DNA of 55,001 nt from Defluviitaleaceae bacterium (GTDB lineage Bacteria; Bacillota; Clostridia; Lachnospirales; WRAX01). Within the stretch, counting starts at the first letter, position 1, and each line of letters opens with the position of its first letter. The stretch covers positions 1-55,001 of the forward strand of contig WRAX01000014.1 of NCBI GenBank assembly GCA_009779935.1, written 5' to 3'. Shown here in pieces: positions 27,175 through 36,364 of this stretch. Below the pieces are notes generated by a model that searched no databases, was not told the DNA's origin, and worked only from the letters and a program-made list of their open reading frames with translations. A program made the translations under genes and the position numbers.

Positions 27175-27582
27175 ATGGAATTAGCGAATTGCAGAAAATG
27201 CAAAAAGGTGTACACAAAAATACGCAGTGTTATCTGTCCCTGCTGCGAAAAGGAAGAGGAAGGCCTATTCCTTTCTGTGCAGGACTATTTGCGGGAAAAC
27301 CCCAAATCCCCCCTTAGTGAGGTTGCAGAAGCAACAGGTGTTACCGCCAAAAAAATCCTTGGTTATATACGTGATGGGCGTTTGGAAGTCGCCAAAGCGG
27401 AAGGGTTGCATTGCCGCAACTGCGGCGAGCCCATTAGTGCAGGCCACTTTTGTACAGGTTGCCAAGATAGGGTTGCCAAAGAGGCGGAAAGCTTGTTAGC
27501 ATCCATGCGCCCAACCGCCACAACCAAGGAAAGTTTATCATCTAATGGCGCAAAAATAACCATGCACACACATAAAAGGTAA
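27175..27582 (+). CDS. YvyF-like zinc-ribbon protein
   Basis: 135 residues from the ATG at 27175, behind AAAGGAGGG. An N-terminal zinc ribbon (CRKC... CPCC, cysteines near 6, 9, 23 and 26) is followed by a helix-turn-helix-like region (LSEVAEATGVTAKKILGYIRDGRLEV) and a second ribbon (CRNCGEPISAGHFCTGC). This is the layout of the Firmicute flagellar-operon protein YvyF (TIGR03826). No flagellar gene is in the window, so the gene is displaced from its usual neighbourhood or serves another role. A regulatory or assembly function is inferred only. Confidence 0.75.
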   Translation: MELANCRKCKKVYTKIRSVICPCCEKEEEGLFLSVQDYLRENPKSPLSEVAEATGVTAKKILGYIRDGRLEVAKAEGLHCRNCGEPISAGHFCTGCQDRVAKEAESLLASMRPTATTKESLSSNGAKITMHTHKR

Positions 27583-27614
27583 ACAAAAATTTCTATATAT
27601 TAGGAGGTGTTAAA

Positions 27615-28085
27615 ATGTTTTATCTTGCAATTGGTCTTTTTGTAGTATCCCTTATCGTATCCATCGTGGATATTTTTATCGAGGGGTTTGGCCCTTTGGC
27701 AATTATTGGTTTGGTGGGTGTGGCAATTTCTCTCATCCTTACCGTGGTATCATCACCAATCGGTGGCTTTGTTGTGCTTGGCAAGTTACTTGTTACTGTA
27801 CCCGGCTTGTGGTTGTTGTGGCGTTTTTTGCGCAAGCGGCAACTGGATGGCCGCTTTATCCTAAGCGAAACCTTAGCGGAAGATGTGGTGGATATGGAAG
27901 GGTTGGACTACTTTATGGGTAAAGAAGGCATCACCACATCCGCCCTGCGCCCCCACGGCTTTGCCGATTTTAACGGCACTAAGGTGGAGGTTTCTTCTGG
28001 TGCGGGGTACATAGATGTGGATAAGCGGGTTAAGGTGGTTGATGTGCAAAGCCGCAAAGTATTTGTAAAATTAATTGAAAATTAG
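27615..28085 (+). CDS. NfeD family membrane protein, partner of flotillin
   Basis: 156 residues: membrane segments at about 1-75 followed by a C-terminal OB-fold (LGKEGITTSALRPHGFADFNG, then GAGYIDVDKRVKVVDVQSRKVFVK), the NfeD layout without the ClpP-like protease domain. NfeD proteins of this class accompany flotillins and are thought to modulate their assembly in membrane microdomains. AGGAGG precedes the start. The flotillin gene follows after 13 bases, so the two form an operon, as do yqeZ and floA in Bacillus. Confidence 0.9.
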   Translation: MFYLAIGLFVVSLIVSIVDIFIEGFGPLAIIGLVGVAISLILTVVSSPIGGFVVLGKLLVTVPGLWLLWRFLRKRQLDGRFILSETLAEDVVDMEGLDYFMGKEGITTSALRPHGFADFNGTKVEVSSGAGYIDVDKRVKVVDVQSRKVFVKLIEN

Positions 28086-28098
28086 GAGGTAAAAATTT

Positions 28099-29139
28099 AT
28101 GCCATTTTTAGCAGGTGAATTTCTTGGATTATCAGACGGGACGCTGGCGTTAATCGTTGTTGTTGCAATTCTGGTACTTTTCTTTGCCATTTTATTTTTT
28201 AACTTCATCCCCGTTGGCCTTTGGATTTCTGCCATTTCGGCGGGCGTTAAGGTTAGTATTTTTTCACTAGTTGGTATGCGCCTGCGCCGTGTGCGGCCTG
28301 CCCGTGTTATCAACCCACTTATTAAGGGTACCAAGGCGGGTCTCGAAATCAGCCAAAACCAGCTGGAAAGCCATCTACTGTCCGGCGGGCGGGTGGATAA
28401 TGTGGTGGATGCCCTAATAGCCGCCCACCGTGCCAATATGGAGCTTTCCTTCGAGCGTGCCGCAGCTATCGACCTTGCCGGCCGTGATGTTTTTGAGGCC
28501 GTGCGCATGTCCGTAATGCCCAAAATTATCGAAACCCCCATGATTTCTGCTATGGCAGTTAATGGTATCGAAATTAAGGCTTTGGCAAAAGTTACTGTGC
28601 GTGCCAATATTGCCCGCCTTGTTGGTGGTGCTGGTGAGGACACAATTATAGCCCGTGTTGGTGAGGGTATCGTTACCACCATCGGCTCCGCCAAATCCCA
28701 TCAGGAGGTTTTGGAAAATCCCGATAAAATATCCCAAACCGTACTAAACAAAGGTCTTGACAGTGGCACAGCTTACGAAATTCTATCAATCGACATTGCT
28801 GATATTGATGTTGGCAGAAACATTGGTGCACAACTACAAATAGACCAAGCCGAAGCCGACAAGCGCATAGCCCAAGCAAAGGCAGAAGAACGCAGAGCCA
28901 CAGCAATTGCAAAAGAGCAGGAAATGAAAGCGCAGGTTGAAGAAATGCGCTCCAAGGTTGTGGAGGCGGAAGCGCAAGTGCCCCGTGCCATTGCCGAAGC
29001 CCTGTCAAACGGCAATTTGGGCGTTATGGACCTGTACAACATGCAAAATAAGCTGGCAGACACCAAAATGCGTGAAGGGCTTGCCAATGTAAAAATTAAC
29101 CTTGGCGCAGGCGATAAGCTTATCCCTGATGCTGATTAA
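28099..29139 (+). CDS. floA: Flotillin-like protein FloA
   Basis: 346 residues: an N-terminal membrane hairpin (about 10-50), an SPFH/band-7 domain (about 60-230, with [24 protein letters not shown]) and a coiled coil rich in Ala, Glu and Gln (about 245-310). The C-terminus ends [19 protein letters not shown]. FloA scaffolds functional membrane microdomains and influences fluidity, secretion and, in Bacillus, sporulation signalling. AGGAGG precedes the ATG. A terminator follows 24 bases after the stop. Confidence 0.96.
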   Translation: MPFLAGEFLGLSDGTLALIVVVAILVLFFAILFFNFIPVGLWISAISAGVKVSIFSLVGMRLRRVRPARVINPLIKGTKAGLEISQNQLESHLLSGGRVDNVVDALIAAHRANMELSFERAAAIDLAGRDVFEAVRMSVMPKIIETPMISAMAVNGIEIKALAKVTVRANIARLVGGAGEDTIIARVGEGIVTTIGSAKSHQEVLENPDKISQTVLNKGLDSGTAYEILSIDIADIDVGRNIGAQLQIDQAEADKRIAQAKAEERRATAIAKEQEMKAQVEEMRSKVVEAEAQVPRAIAEALSNGNLGVMDLYNMQNKLADTKMREGLANVKINLGAGDKLIPDAD

Positions 29140-29163
29140 AAAAACATCACCCAATTATATGTA

Positions 29164-29190
29164 GGGGCGGGCATTGCCCGCCCCTTTTTT
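29164..29190 (+). terminator. Intrinsic terminator after floA
   Basis: A perfect nine-base GC stem (GGGGCGGGC / GCCCGCCCC) with loop ATT and a six-T tail. Confidence 0.93.
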
Positions 29191-29281
29191 AAGGAGGAGC
29201 AATATGAAAGCCTTCAAAAGGCTAATTATCAGTTTAATTGCTTTAATAACCAATCTACCACGGCAATTTATGCCAACCCAT

Positions 29282-29380
29282 ACCAATTCCATTCTCAATC
29301 ATGGAAAAGCACATTTTGAAAACGCACTGAAACCTGCGATTTTCAAAATATCCTTTTCCATGTTTCGAATTGGAATTGGT
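29282..29380. repeat. 99-bp hairpin repeat, copy 1
   Basis: Begins ACCAATTCCA and ends TGGAATTGGT, so the ten terminal bases are inverted repeats. Inner arms CATGGAAAAG..ATTTTGAAAA and TTTTCAAAAT..CTTTTCCATG pair over 20 of 23 positions, and CGCA/TGCG closes the loop, so the whole unit folds into one long stem. It lies in the 5' part of the decayed gene, is a multiple of three long, and is read through without a stop in the frame starting at 29204. Confidence 0.9.
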
Positions 29381-30560
29381 GCCAATAACCCAACAGGCGT
29401 ATTTTAGCACAACAATTAACTTGGACGGACAAAACGGACAAAATATGCGCCCATTTACCGTGGACGGCATAGCGTTTTTGTCCGTAAACGCCTTGGCGGC
29501 CGCACTTGGGCTGAACCTGAGGTTTGATGAAGAAACAAACACAATTTACCTTACAACCCCGCAACCAGCTAATACTTGAGGCTTGCCTTGCGCCTTCACC
29601 AGTGCAACTAATTTGGAAGAGCTGTTGCAATACTTCCCCCAAACAGTTACCAATCACAACCAATTCCTTGGGCGGGGCGAGGAAGGCAATGTTTTACGTA
29701 TTGGAATAAACTCCAATTCCCCAATGGCAGGGCTTTTGGGCGGCGGTGTTTTTGCCACAGCCACATGCAGTGCAATGGGACAGGTTGCAGGGTTTAATTG
29801 GAGCATCTTTTCATCCAACGATGTGCGAGCATTTGGCGAAACGGGCATAGCCACATATACTGTAAATGCCGAGGAAATGTATATGCACATCACCCTGCAA
29901 GAGGATGTGTTGTGGCACGATGGCACTCCCCTAACACTGGGCGATTTGGTTTTTGCCCATGAAGTAATCGCCCATCCCGATTATACAGGCGCACATTGGA
30001 CATTGTGGAACCAGTCCGTGCGTGGTGCTTTGGAGTATCATCGTGGTGAGTCGCATTATATCAGCGGCTTGGTCTTGTCTGTCGATAAGAGAGAGTTAAC
30101 AATTTATTTTGACTATATGCCCATATCCACCAAGTATTCATCCCTGGCGAAGCTATACACTTTACCGCATTTGATGACTTTTTTGCAGGTGCACCCCTGC
30201 TGGACGGCATCATAACAGAAGTGATATCGCCTAGCATGTCGCTATCCGCTATGGGTAGCGGGTATTTGGACATTACCCACATTTCCGTCCCTCGTCACCT
30301 CTACTTCCACTCAAACTCCACTAACTTCCAACTTTTGTCCCAAATATCCGGAACGTATAACTATTTAGCATTTAGAAAGGGCATTGGGATGCACGAGATG
30401 GCATAAATGTGACAAGCCCCAACCGACCAACCTCCAATATATACTTGCGCCGTGCTATGGCATATGCCATTAACCAGGAATTGATAAACCAATATGTATT
30501 ACAAGACCTGCGCTTTACCGCTACATCCATCATCACACCCATGCACGGCAGATATATGGT

Positions 30561-30659
30561 ACCAATTCCATTCTCAATCATGGAAAAGCACATTTTGAAA
30601 ACGCACTGAAACCTGCGATTTTCAAAATATCCTTTTCCATGTTTCGAATTAGAATTGGT
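30561..30659. repeat. 99-bp hairpin repeat, copy 2
   Basis: Identical to copy 1 except for a G-to-A change near the right end (AATTAGAATTGGT). It splits the decayed gene between codons that align to residues around 390-400 of the intact paralogue. ATGG is found on both sides (left flank ends ATGGT, right flank begins ATGGA), which could be a target duplication. No reading frame is contained, so it is a non-autonomous element of MITE or REP type. Confidence 0.9.
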
Positions 30660-31179
30660 ATGGATAGTGTTTTAGCAGGCTTCCCCTTTGACCCGGACAG
30701 GGCAAGGGAAATTTTAGATAATGCAGGATTTATTGACACTGACGGTGACGGGTTTAGAGAAAACCCGGACGATAGCAGGCTAACCCTAACTTTTGGTGTT
30801 GCCGAAGGCGGAAACAACCATTTTATGGCAGCACAAATGATGCAAGACTGGGCAGACATCGGCATACATGTGGAGCTGTACCAGTGGCGCATGCAGGAAC
30901 ATGCAAACCTTATACATATGATGACCAATGATGCCGACCTTGGCGCAATATTTGGAAATACAGCGGCTGTTTAATTATTATGTGCCGGCTATTCTTCTTG
31001 ATTGGCGCATAAACCTTGTTGGTGTAAAAACAGGGTGGCCGGCTTTACAACCATCGTAAGCGATCAAGCCAGCCCATTTGGGACAAGTGGAAATTGGCAT
31101 TTGGTGGGCGTTACCGCACAGCAGGCACATTGATAAACTGTACCACAAAATACTAAAAACATTAATAAGGAGGATACAA

Positions 31180-33336
31180 ATGCAAGGTTTAATCAAATTA
31201 TTTGCCCTGGGCTTGGTGGCCGTATTAACACTTAACCTATTGGCAATGCCCCAGCAAACAACAACATGGGCAGAAATACAACCCATCACCACCCCCACCA
31301 TGGAGGATACTCTTAACCGTTTCCCTCAAACCGCGGCAAACGAAGGCACACCCCTGCAAAGAGGGGATGCGGGTAATGTGCTGCGGGTAGGCATAGCCAG
31401 CACCATGCCCATGTCCGGTGTTTTAGGCGGCGGCGTTTTTGCCACACATGATTTGGATACACGCATGGGGCAGTTTGCAGGGCTGCAATGGAGTATTTTT
31501 TCTGCTAACGACAGCCTTGCCTTCGGCAACACAGGCATAGCCGCCTACACAGTTAATATTGACCAGTTATATATGCACATTACAATGCAAGAAGATGTGT
31601 TGTGGCACGACGGTGTACCGCTAACCCTTGATGATTTGGTTTTTGCCTACGAAATTATTGCACACCCCGATTATTGGGGCATACGTTGGAATTTTCCCGT
31701 ACAAACTATCCGTGGTATTTGGGACTACCACTTAGGTTATGCCGACTATATCAGCGGGCTGGTACTGTCCGAAAACGGGCGGGAATTGACCATTTATTTT
31801 GACCAAATGCCTCCAAGCCATATGCACTTCGGCATTTGGTCAGTACCAGTGCCACGCCATGCCTTTAAGGGAATTGAAGTGGCTGATATGGTAGATTCGC
31901 TACCGGTACGGGCAAACCCCATTGGTTGGGGGCCTTTCCGTATAACAAGCATTGTGCCCGGCGAAGCGGTGCTTTTTGAAGCCTTTGATGACTTTTTTGC
32001 GGGCGCACCCCTTTTGGATGGGATAATAACGGAAATTATTGACGGTAGTTTGGTGCCATATGCCATGGCAGCCGGGCATTTTGATGTTGTAGACTTTCCC
32101 GTCGCCAGCTTTTGGGATTCTGTTGGCCACGGCAACTACCAGCTGATTTCCGGCATTGCAGGCAATTACACCTATATCGCTTTTCGGTTAGGTTATTGGG
32201 ACACAGAGCAAAACCGCAATGTGCCGGATCCCAACAGGCCCACATCAGATGTGCGCCTGCGCCACGCCATGGCATATGCCATAAACCAAGAATTTATAAA
32301 CGAGCTTTTGTTTGACGGGCTGCGTTTTCCCGCAACTTCAATAATCCCGCCAACCCACAGTGCTTTGCAGGATGATAGCTTGCAAGGCTTCCCTTACAAC
32401 CCCGAAAGAGCAAGGCAGCTGTTGGACGAAGCCGGCTTTACAGAAATAGACGAGTATGGTTTTAGGAAAAACCAAGCAGGCGAGCCTATGACGCTTATTT
32501 TTGCCATAAACGATGCCGGCGTTAATGACTTGGTTGCAATGTTTAAGATGGATGACTGGGCAGCCGTCGGTATCCGTGTGGAATTATACGAAGGTCGCAT
32601 GCAAGATTTTATCACCATGATAGATAAGATGACCAACGATAGCGATAATGGTGTTGTAGACCTAATGTTTGGCGGATGGGTGCCTGGCTTTAACCCCAAT
32701 CCCTACGGCAGATGGGGAGCAACCAGCCAAGTAAATCGCTCCCGCTTTACCAGCCCAAGGTTGGAGCAGACCTTTGACAGCCTATCATCCATGGATATGT
32801 GGGATGAGGAGTTTGCAAGGGAGCAGTATTTGGAAATCCAACGGCTATTTGAATATTACAGCCCTGCCATCTTAAATAACTGGCGTGTTAACCTAACCGC
32901 CGTAAATAACAGGGTAACAGGCTTTACAACCATCGTAAGTGACGAAACCACCCCGTTCGGCAATATGCAAAACTGGCATTTGGTGGGCGTTACAGCCCCT
33001 GCCCCCTACTCTTCCACATTTGCAACCGCATTTTCGCCAATCCCAAGCACTACACTGTCTGCAACCGCCATGGAATTGCTGGGGGAATGGCGTTGGCAAG
33101 ATGATGGCCACTTTTACATATATTTTAGCGAAGACGATACAGGCCATCGCAACTGGATAAAAGGCGACCAATTGCAATACTTTTTCTGGTGGGTTAGCGG
33201 TAATAACTTGATGAAGGACATCTTCACCGGCACGGGGTCGCAAAGCCCTGATGACTGGGCCTTTACCCTAAACGACAACACCCTAACCATAACTAACTTT
33301 AATACCGGGATACAGTTTGTATATATCCGCCAATAA
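31180..33336 (+). CDS. Extracellular peptide-binding protein (SBP family 5), no lipobox, extra C-terminal domain
   Basis: 718 residues; the ATG at 31180 follows AAGGAGG by 7 bases. A signal peptide (about 1-28) lacks the cysteine that would make a lipoprotein. Residues about 55-620 are the OppA/DppA-like fold: GNVLRVGIAS, ITMQEDVLWHDGVPLTLDDLVFAYEII, YTYIAFRLGYWD, LRHAMAYAINQEFINE and PERARQLLDEAGF. Residues about 632-718 form a separate small beta domain (LLGEWRWQDDGHFYIYF, DDWAFTLNDNTLTITN) resembling lipocalin-like DUF5640-type domains. Such proteins capture peptides for an ABC importer, but no permease or ATPase gene is adjacent. It lies directly after its decayed duplicate. Confidence 0.85.
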   Translation: MQGLIKLFALGLVAVLTLNLLAMPQQTTTWAEIQPITTPTMEDTLNRFPQTAANEGTPLQRGDAGNVLRVGIASTMPMSGVLGGGVFATHDLDTRMGQFAGLQWSIFSANDSLAFGNTGIAAYTVNIDQLYMHITMQEDVLWHDGVPLTLDDLVFAYEIIAHPDYWGIRWNFPVQTIRGIWDYHLGYADYISGLVLSENGRELTIYFDQMPPSHMHFGIWSVPVPRHAFKGIEVADMVDSLPVRANPIGWGPFRITSIVPGEAVLFEAFDDFFAGAPLLDGIITEIIDGSLVPYAMAAGHFDVVDFPVASFWDSVGHGNYQLISGIAGNYTYIAFRLGYWDTEQNRNVPDPNRPTSDVRLRHAMAYAINQEFINELLFDGLRFPATSIIPPTHSALQDDSLQGFPYNPERARQLLDEAGFTEIDEYGFRKNQAGEPMTLIFAINDAGVNDLVAMFKMDDWAAVGIRVELYEGRMQDFITMIDKMTNDSDNGVVDLMFGGWVPGFNPNPYGRWGATSQVNRSRFTSPRLEQTFDSLSSMDMWDEEFAREQYLEIQRLFEYYSPAILNNWRVNLTAVNNRVTGFTTIVSDETTPFGNMQNWHLVGVTAPAPYSSTFATAFSPIPSTTLSATAMELLGEWRWQDDGHFYIYFSEDDTGHRNWIKGDQLQYFFWWVSGNNLMKDIFTGTGSQSPDDWAFTLNDNTLTITNFNTGIQFVYIRQ

Positions 33337-33346
33337 TAAACCAAAT

Positions 33347-33380
33347 AAAAACACCGCTACGAATGTCGTAGCGGTGTTTT
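33347..33380. terminator. Two-way intrinsic terminator
   Basis: AAAACACCGCTACGA (33348-33362) pairs perfectly with TCGTAGCGGTGTTTT (33366-33380). It serves the binding-protein gene on the plus strand and the converging EAL gene on the minus strand. Confidence 0.92.
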
Positions 33381-33414
33381 AAGGCTCAGTTGCCCAGCCA
33401 CATTTATTAAAAAA

Positions 33415-35283
33415 TTATTTATTTCGCAAAAAATCCTCAAAATCCGCTACGGGCATGGGTTTGTTGATAAAAAAGCCTTGCCCAATATCCGAGCCGATTT
33501 TTTGGAGGAATTGGAGCTGCTCGCCATTCTCCACCCCTTCTACTACAGTTTTAACATCCATGCCTTTGGCAAGGGTTACAATGGCTTCCAATACGATTTT
33601 GTTGGTTGGGTTTGTTTCCATGTTCATGGAAAAGGTACGGTCTATCTTCAAATAGTCTATGGGCAATTTTGCAACATATTCCAAAGAAGAGTATCCCGAA
33701 CCAAAATCATCCAGCGAAACCCGCACGCCCAAATCCCGCAATGCACTAATTACCTTAACTGTACCTTCAAAATCCTCTACCATAATACTTTCCAATAACT
33801 CAATTTCTAAACATGCAGGGTTTACATTATTTTCCCTAAGGGCATTTTCAACAGAATCGCAAATCAAGCCGCCCGCAAAGTGTTTGGGGGAAATATTTAC
33901 ACTAACAGCCAAGTTAATGCCCTTATCTTGCCATATGTTAATCTGCTTGCAAGCCATATCAAGCACTAATTTATCGATTTCTATGCCAAAATTATTCCTC
34001 TCGGCAAAGTCAATAAAGGCGGCGGGGCTTAGCATACCTTTGTCGGGGTGCATCCAGCGTATCAGTGCTTCCGCCCCTATAACATCGCCTGTTTGCAGGT
34101 TGGTTTTTGCTTGGTAAAACATCTCAAACTGGTTTTGTGCAATGGCGGATGGTAGGTTGCTGTTAAGCCACAAAGTATCATCCGCATTACCGCCCATAAA
34201 ATTTTCATAAATGCGATGTGCGCCGGGCGCTTCCAGTTTCGCAACCGACTTTGCCATTTCTGCCTTACGCAAAAGCTCCTCCGCCCCATCGCCGTGTACG
34301 GGATGGATGGCGGCACCCACATTGGTAGATAGGTATAATGTATGCCCATTAACCTCAATGGGCTTGCGGGTTTGTTTGGTAATGGCTTCGCAGTAGGTGT
34401 TTACCACCACATTGCTTTCGTAAAGGCAGGTGGGCAGGGCTATAAGCACAACGAAATCCGCACCGGACATGCGCCCGGTTAAGCTGCCGCCGGTGCAATC
34501 ATCCAGCTCCACAGAAACCACAGCATCCGAAATAATTTTGCCCATGGCCTTCATAACCATATCACCGGTCATCATACCAAGGGAGTCGTTAATTTGCTTT
34601 ATGCCATTTATTTTCACACTTAAAATGGCAAACTTGCTAAAAAATATTTCCGCCATTTGCAGGGAATGCACAATAGATTCGTACATTTGGTTGCGGTTTG
34701 GAAGATCTGTTAAATAGTCATTATGCAGATAATGCTCAAAACGGGCATCGTTAAGTTGCCCTTGGCGGGATAGAGCCAATAGAAATACGCATTCCGCCAA
34801 AAAATCTATTTGCTGTATAGCTTCATGATATTCCAATTCTTTGTCATGCACATACATGGCTGTGTATCCATAAGTGGTGCTGTGGAAGCGTATGGGAACG
34901 ATAAGGATGCTTTTCGGAGTGTTTCCCCCGCTTACACCCCCCATTTCTTCATAAGTAACAACCCTTGGAGAAGCATCGTAATTTTTGACTAAATAGGAAA
35001 CGGTTGCACGAAGTGTATCTTTATACTCATCAAAAACAGTTGTGGTGGATTCAAAGTAAACCACTTCCAACTCATCTTCAAGAGAGGCATCGAAGTGTAG
35101 GAAAGTTACAAAATATGCCGAATCAGAAGAAAGCCCCAAGGTTTCGTAAAAAACCCGAGCCAAAGCAGGCATCAAAACATCAAACGAGCCACCAGATGCT
35201 TTAAGGCTTCTAAAAAAATCAGGGAAAATTTGATTATATATCCTCTCTGAATTTGGGGTCACAACATACACCCTTTTCGACAT
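33415..35283 (-). CDS. GAF-like / degenerate GGDEF / EAL protein, probable c-di-GMP phosphodiesterase
   Basis: About 622 residues from ATG 35283. The N-terminal 180 residues look like a GAF-type sensor (SILIVPIRFHSTTYGYTAMYV). The GGDEF domain (about 185-350) has SGADF where the active site should be GGDEF, so cyclase activity is unlikely. The EAL domain (about 370-620) keeps its catalytic set: GAEALIRWMHP, VSVNISPKHF, LDDFGSGYSSLEYV, LKIDRTF, VVEGVEN and GQGFFINKP. It should hydrolyse c-di-GMP, linking a sensed signal to motility or biofilm. A consensus promoter lies immediately upstream, which makes the long alternative starts improbable because they overlap it. No clear ribosome binding site is seen. 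Confidence 0.88.
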   Translation of the reverse strand: MSKRVYVVTPNSERIYNQIFPDFFRSLKASGGSFDVLMPALARVFYETLGLSSDSAYFVTFLHFDASLEDELEVVYFESTTTVFDEYKDTLRATVSYLVKNYDASPRVVTYEEMGGVSGGNTPKSILIVPIRFHSTTYGYTAMYVHDKELEYHEAIQQIDFLAECVFLLALSRQGQLNDARFEHYLHNDYLTDLPNRNQMYESIVHSLQMAEIFFSKFAILSVKINGIKQINDSLGMMTGDMVMKAMGKIISDAVVSVELDDCTGGSLTGRMSGADFVVLIALPTCLYESNVVVNTYCEAITKQTRKPIEVNGHTLYLSTNVGAAIHPVHGDGAEELLRKAEMAKSVAKLEAPGAHRIYENFMGGNADDTLWLNSNLPSAIAQNQFEMFYQAKTNLQTGDVIGAEALIRWMHPDKGMLSPAAFIDFAERNNFGIEIDKLVLDMACKQINIWQDKGINLAVSVNISPKHFAGGLICDSVENALRENNVNPACLEIELLESIMVEDFEGTVKVISALRDLGVRVSLDDFGSGYSSLEYVAKLPIDYLKIDRTFSMNMETNPTNKIVLEAIVTLAKGMDVKTVVEGVENGEQLQFLQKIGSDIGQGFFINKPMPVADFEDFLRNK

Positions 35284-35299
35284 TTTTCTTGTATTTATC

Positions 35300-35328
35300 A
35301 TTATACCACATGTATGAAATTTTGTCAA
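35300..35328 (-). promoter_or_regulatory. Consensus sigma-A promoter of the EAL gene
   Basis: TTGACA (35328-35323) and TATAAT (35305-35300) on the minus strand are exactly 17 bases apart. The expected transcription start near 35293 is only about 10 bases before the ATG at 35283. Confidence 0.85.
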
Positions 35329-35331
35329 ACT

Positions 35332-35362
35332 AAAAAAGACCAATATTTTTTTGGCCTTTTTT
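35332..35362 (-). terminator. Intrinsic terminator of spo0A
   Basis: On the minus strand AAAAAAGGCCAA and TTGGTCTTTTTT form a stem with one mismatch, followed by T residues. It lies 20 bases after the spo0A stop and immediately before the -35 box of the EAL gene. Confidence 0.8.
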
Positions 35363-35381
35363 AGTAATATATTGTACGCCG

Positions 35382-36155
35382 CTATACAGATTTTAATTCC
35401 AGCCGCAACCTGTCGGCTATAAGTGCGATGAATTCGCTGTTGGTGGGCTTACCCTTGTTGTTGTTGATGGTGTAGCCGAAAAGGCTGTCTATGGCATCAA
35501 TTTTGCCACGGGACCAGGCCACTTCGATGGCATGGCGTATTGCCCGCTCTACCCTACTGGATGTGGTATCCATTTTCTTGCCAATGCTTGGATACAGCTC
35601 CTTGGTGATATAATTTAGCACATCCATGTTGTTTATTGCCATCATAATGGCTTCCCGCATATAGTGGTAGCCACGTATGTGGGCTGGTACACCAATTTCG
35701 TGCAAAATGTTGGTAACTTTTTGTTCTATATTAATTTGATAGGCAGCATCATTTTCAAAACTTTTTACAGTTTTATCTTCTTTTTCTAAAAGCTGGCGTA
35801 TGCGTTGCACTAAAATATCAAAATCCATAGGTTTTAGCATGTAATAATCCGCACCCAAATCCATTGCTCTTTTTGCTATGCGCTCCTGCGCCACTTCTGA
35901 CAGCATGATGAAGATGGGCTTATTCTCCATATCTTGTGCCCTTTCCAGCACCCCCAACCCATCAATATGGGGCATCACATTGTCAATAATTGCCACATCG
36001 AATTTTTCGTTGGTAAGGGCTTGGTGGGCTTCCATGCCATCATATGCGGCTTTTGCCACCATCATGTCATCTTCACGGTTTATGTAGCCTGCAATGGTAT
36101 CACTTAGCTCTCTGTTGTCATCTGCCAAAAGTACCCTGATTTTCTGCGTGTTCAT
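35382..36155 (-). CDS. spo0A: Sporulation master regulator Spo0A
   Basis: 257 residues from the ATG at 36155, which follows GGAGGG. The receiver domain (1-120) has the acidic pair ADD near 11-13, the phosphorylated Asp58 ([13 protein letters not shown]), Ser86 in place of the usual Thr, and Lys108 (YYMLKPMDF). The C-terminal DNA-binding region (about 145-257) carries [20 protein letters not shown] followed by the recognition helix [12 protein letters not shown]. Phosphorylated Spo0A starts sporulation. In most Firmicutes spoIVB lies directly upstream; here the upstream gene is a divergent DNA glycosylase. It supports reading the split sigK locus downstream as a working sporulation gene. Confidence 0.98.
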   Translation of the reverse strand: MNTQKIRVLLADDNRELSDTIAGYINREDDMMVAKAAYDGMEAHQALTNEKFDVAIIDNVMPHIDGLGVLERAQDMENKPIFIMLSEVAQERIAKRAMDLGADYYMLKPMDFDILVQRIRQLLEKEDKTVKSFENDAAYQINIEQKVTNILHEIGVPAHIRGYHYMREAIMMAINNMDVLNYITKELYPSIGKKMDTTSSRVERAIRHAIEVAWSRGKIDAIDSLFGYTINNNKGKPTNSEFIALIADRLRLELKSV

Positions 36156-36314
36156 AAAATATCCCTCCATATGGTGTATAAATTGGTAATTAATACCATT
36201 TATCTGATTATAATACATTTACACCAAAAATTCCAGCTATTTCCATCGCAAATAGCGACACAATTCGATTATCTGTAAGTATATCATAGAATTTTTCCAA
36301 TTGCAACGAATTAT

Positions 36315-36342
36315 TTCACAAAATTGCAAAATATGTTATAAT
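36315..36342 (+). promoter_or_regulatory. Promoter of the OGG-type glycosylase gene
   Basis: TTCACA (36315-36320) and TATAAT (36337-36342) are 16 bases apart, 22 bases before the GTG start. Confidence 0.55.
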
Positions 36343-36364
36343 TAAATTCAAAGGGGATGATTGT

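Larger units (their letters stand above)
29204..31133 (+). pseudogene. Decayed peptide-binding protein gene (SBP family 5)
   Basis: Fragments in several frames reproduce, in order, the intact neighbour at 31180-33336. Pieces include a signal peptide (from 29204), a copper-amine-oxidase-N-like domain (about 29410-29575, TINLDGQNGQNMRPFTVDG), NVLRIGINSNSP, HITLQEDVLWHDGTPLTLGDLVF, RRAMAYAINQELINQ, PDRAREILDNAGFIDTDG, and the end WHLVGVTAQQAH at 31133. The damage consists of frameshifts, an internal loss of about 45 codons near 30140, a loss of about 60 codons near 30960, and two insertions of a 99-bp hairpin repeat. The ribosome binding site (AAGGAGGAG) is still intact. This is a tandem duplicate in decay; any product would be truncated. 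Confidence 0.88.

Noticed and set aside
34430-34717. Plus-strand frames inside the EAL gene
   Set aside because: Antisense shadows of a gene with intact EAL motifs.
36245-36275. Possible Spo0A box upstream of spo0A
   Set aside because: The best match (TGTCGCT) departs from TGTCGAA at two positions, too weak to claim.
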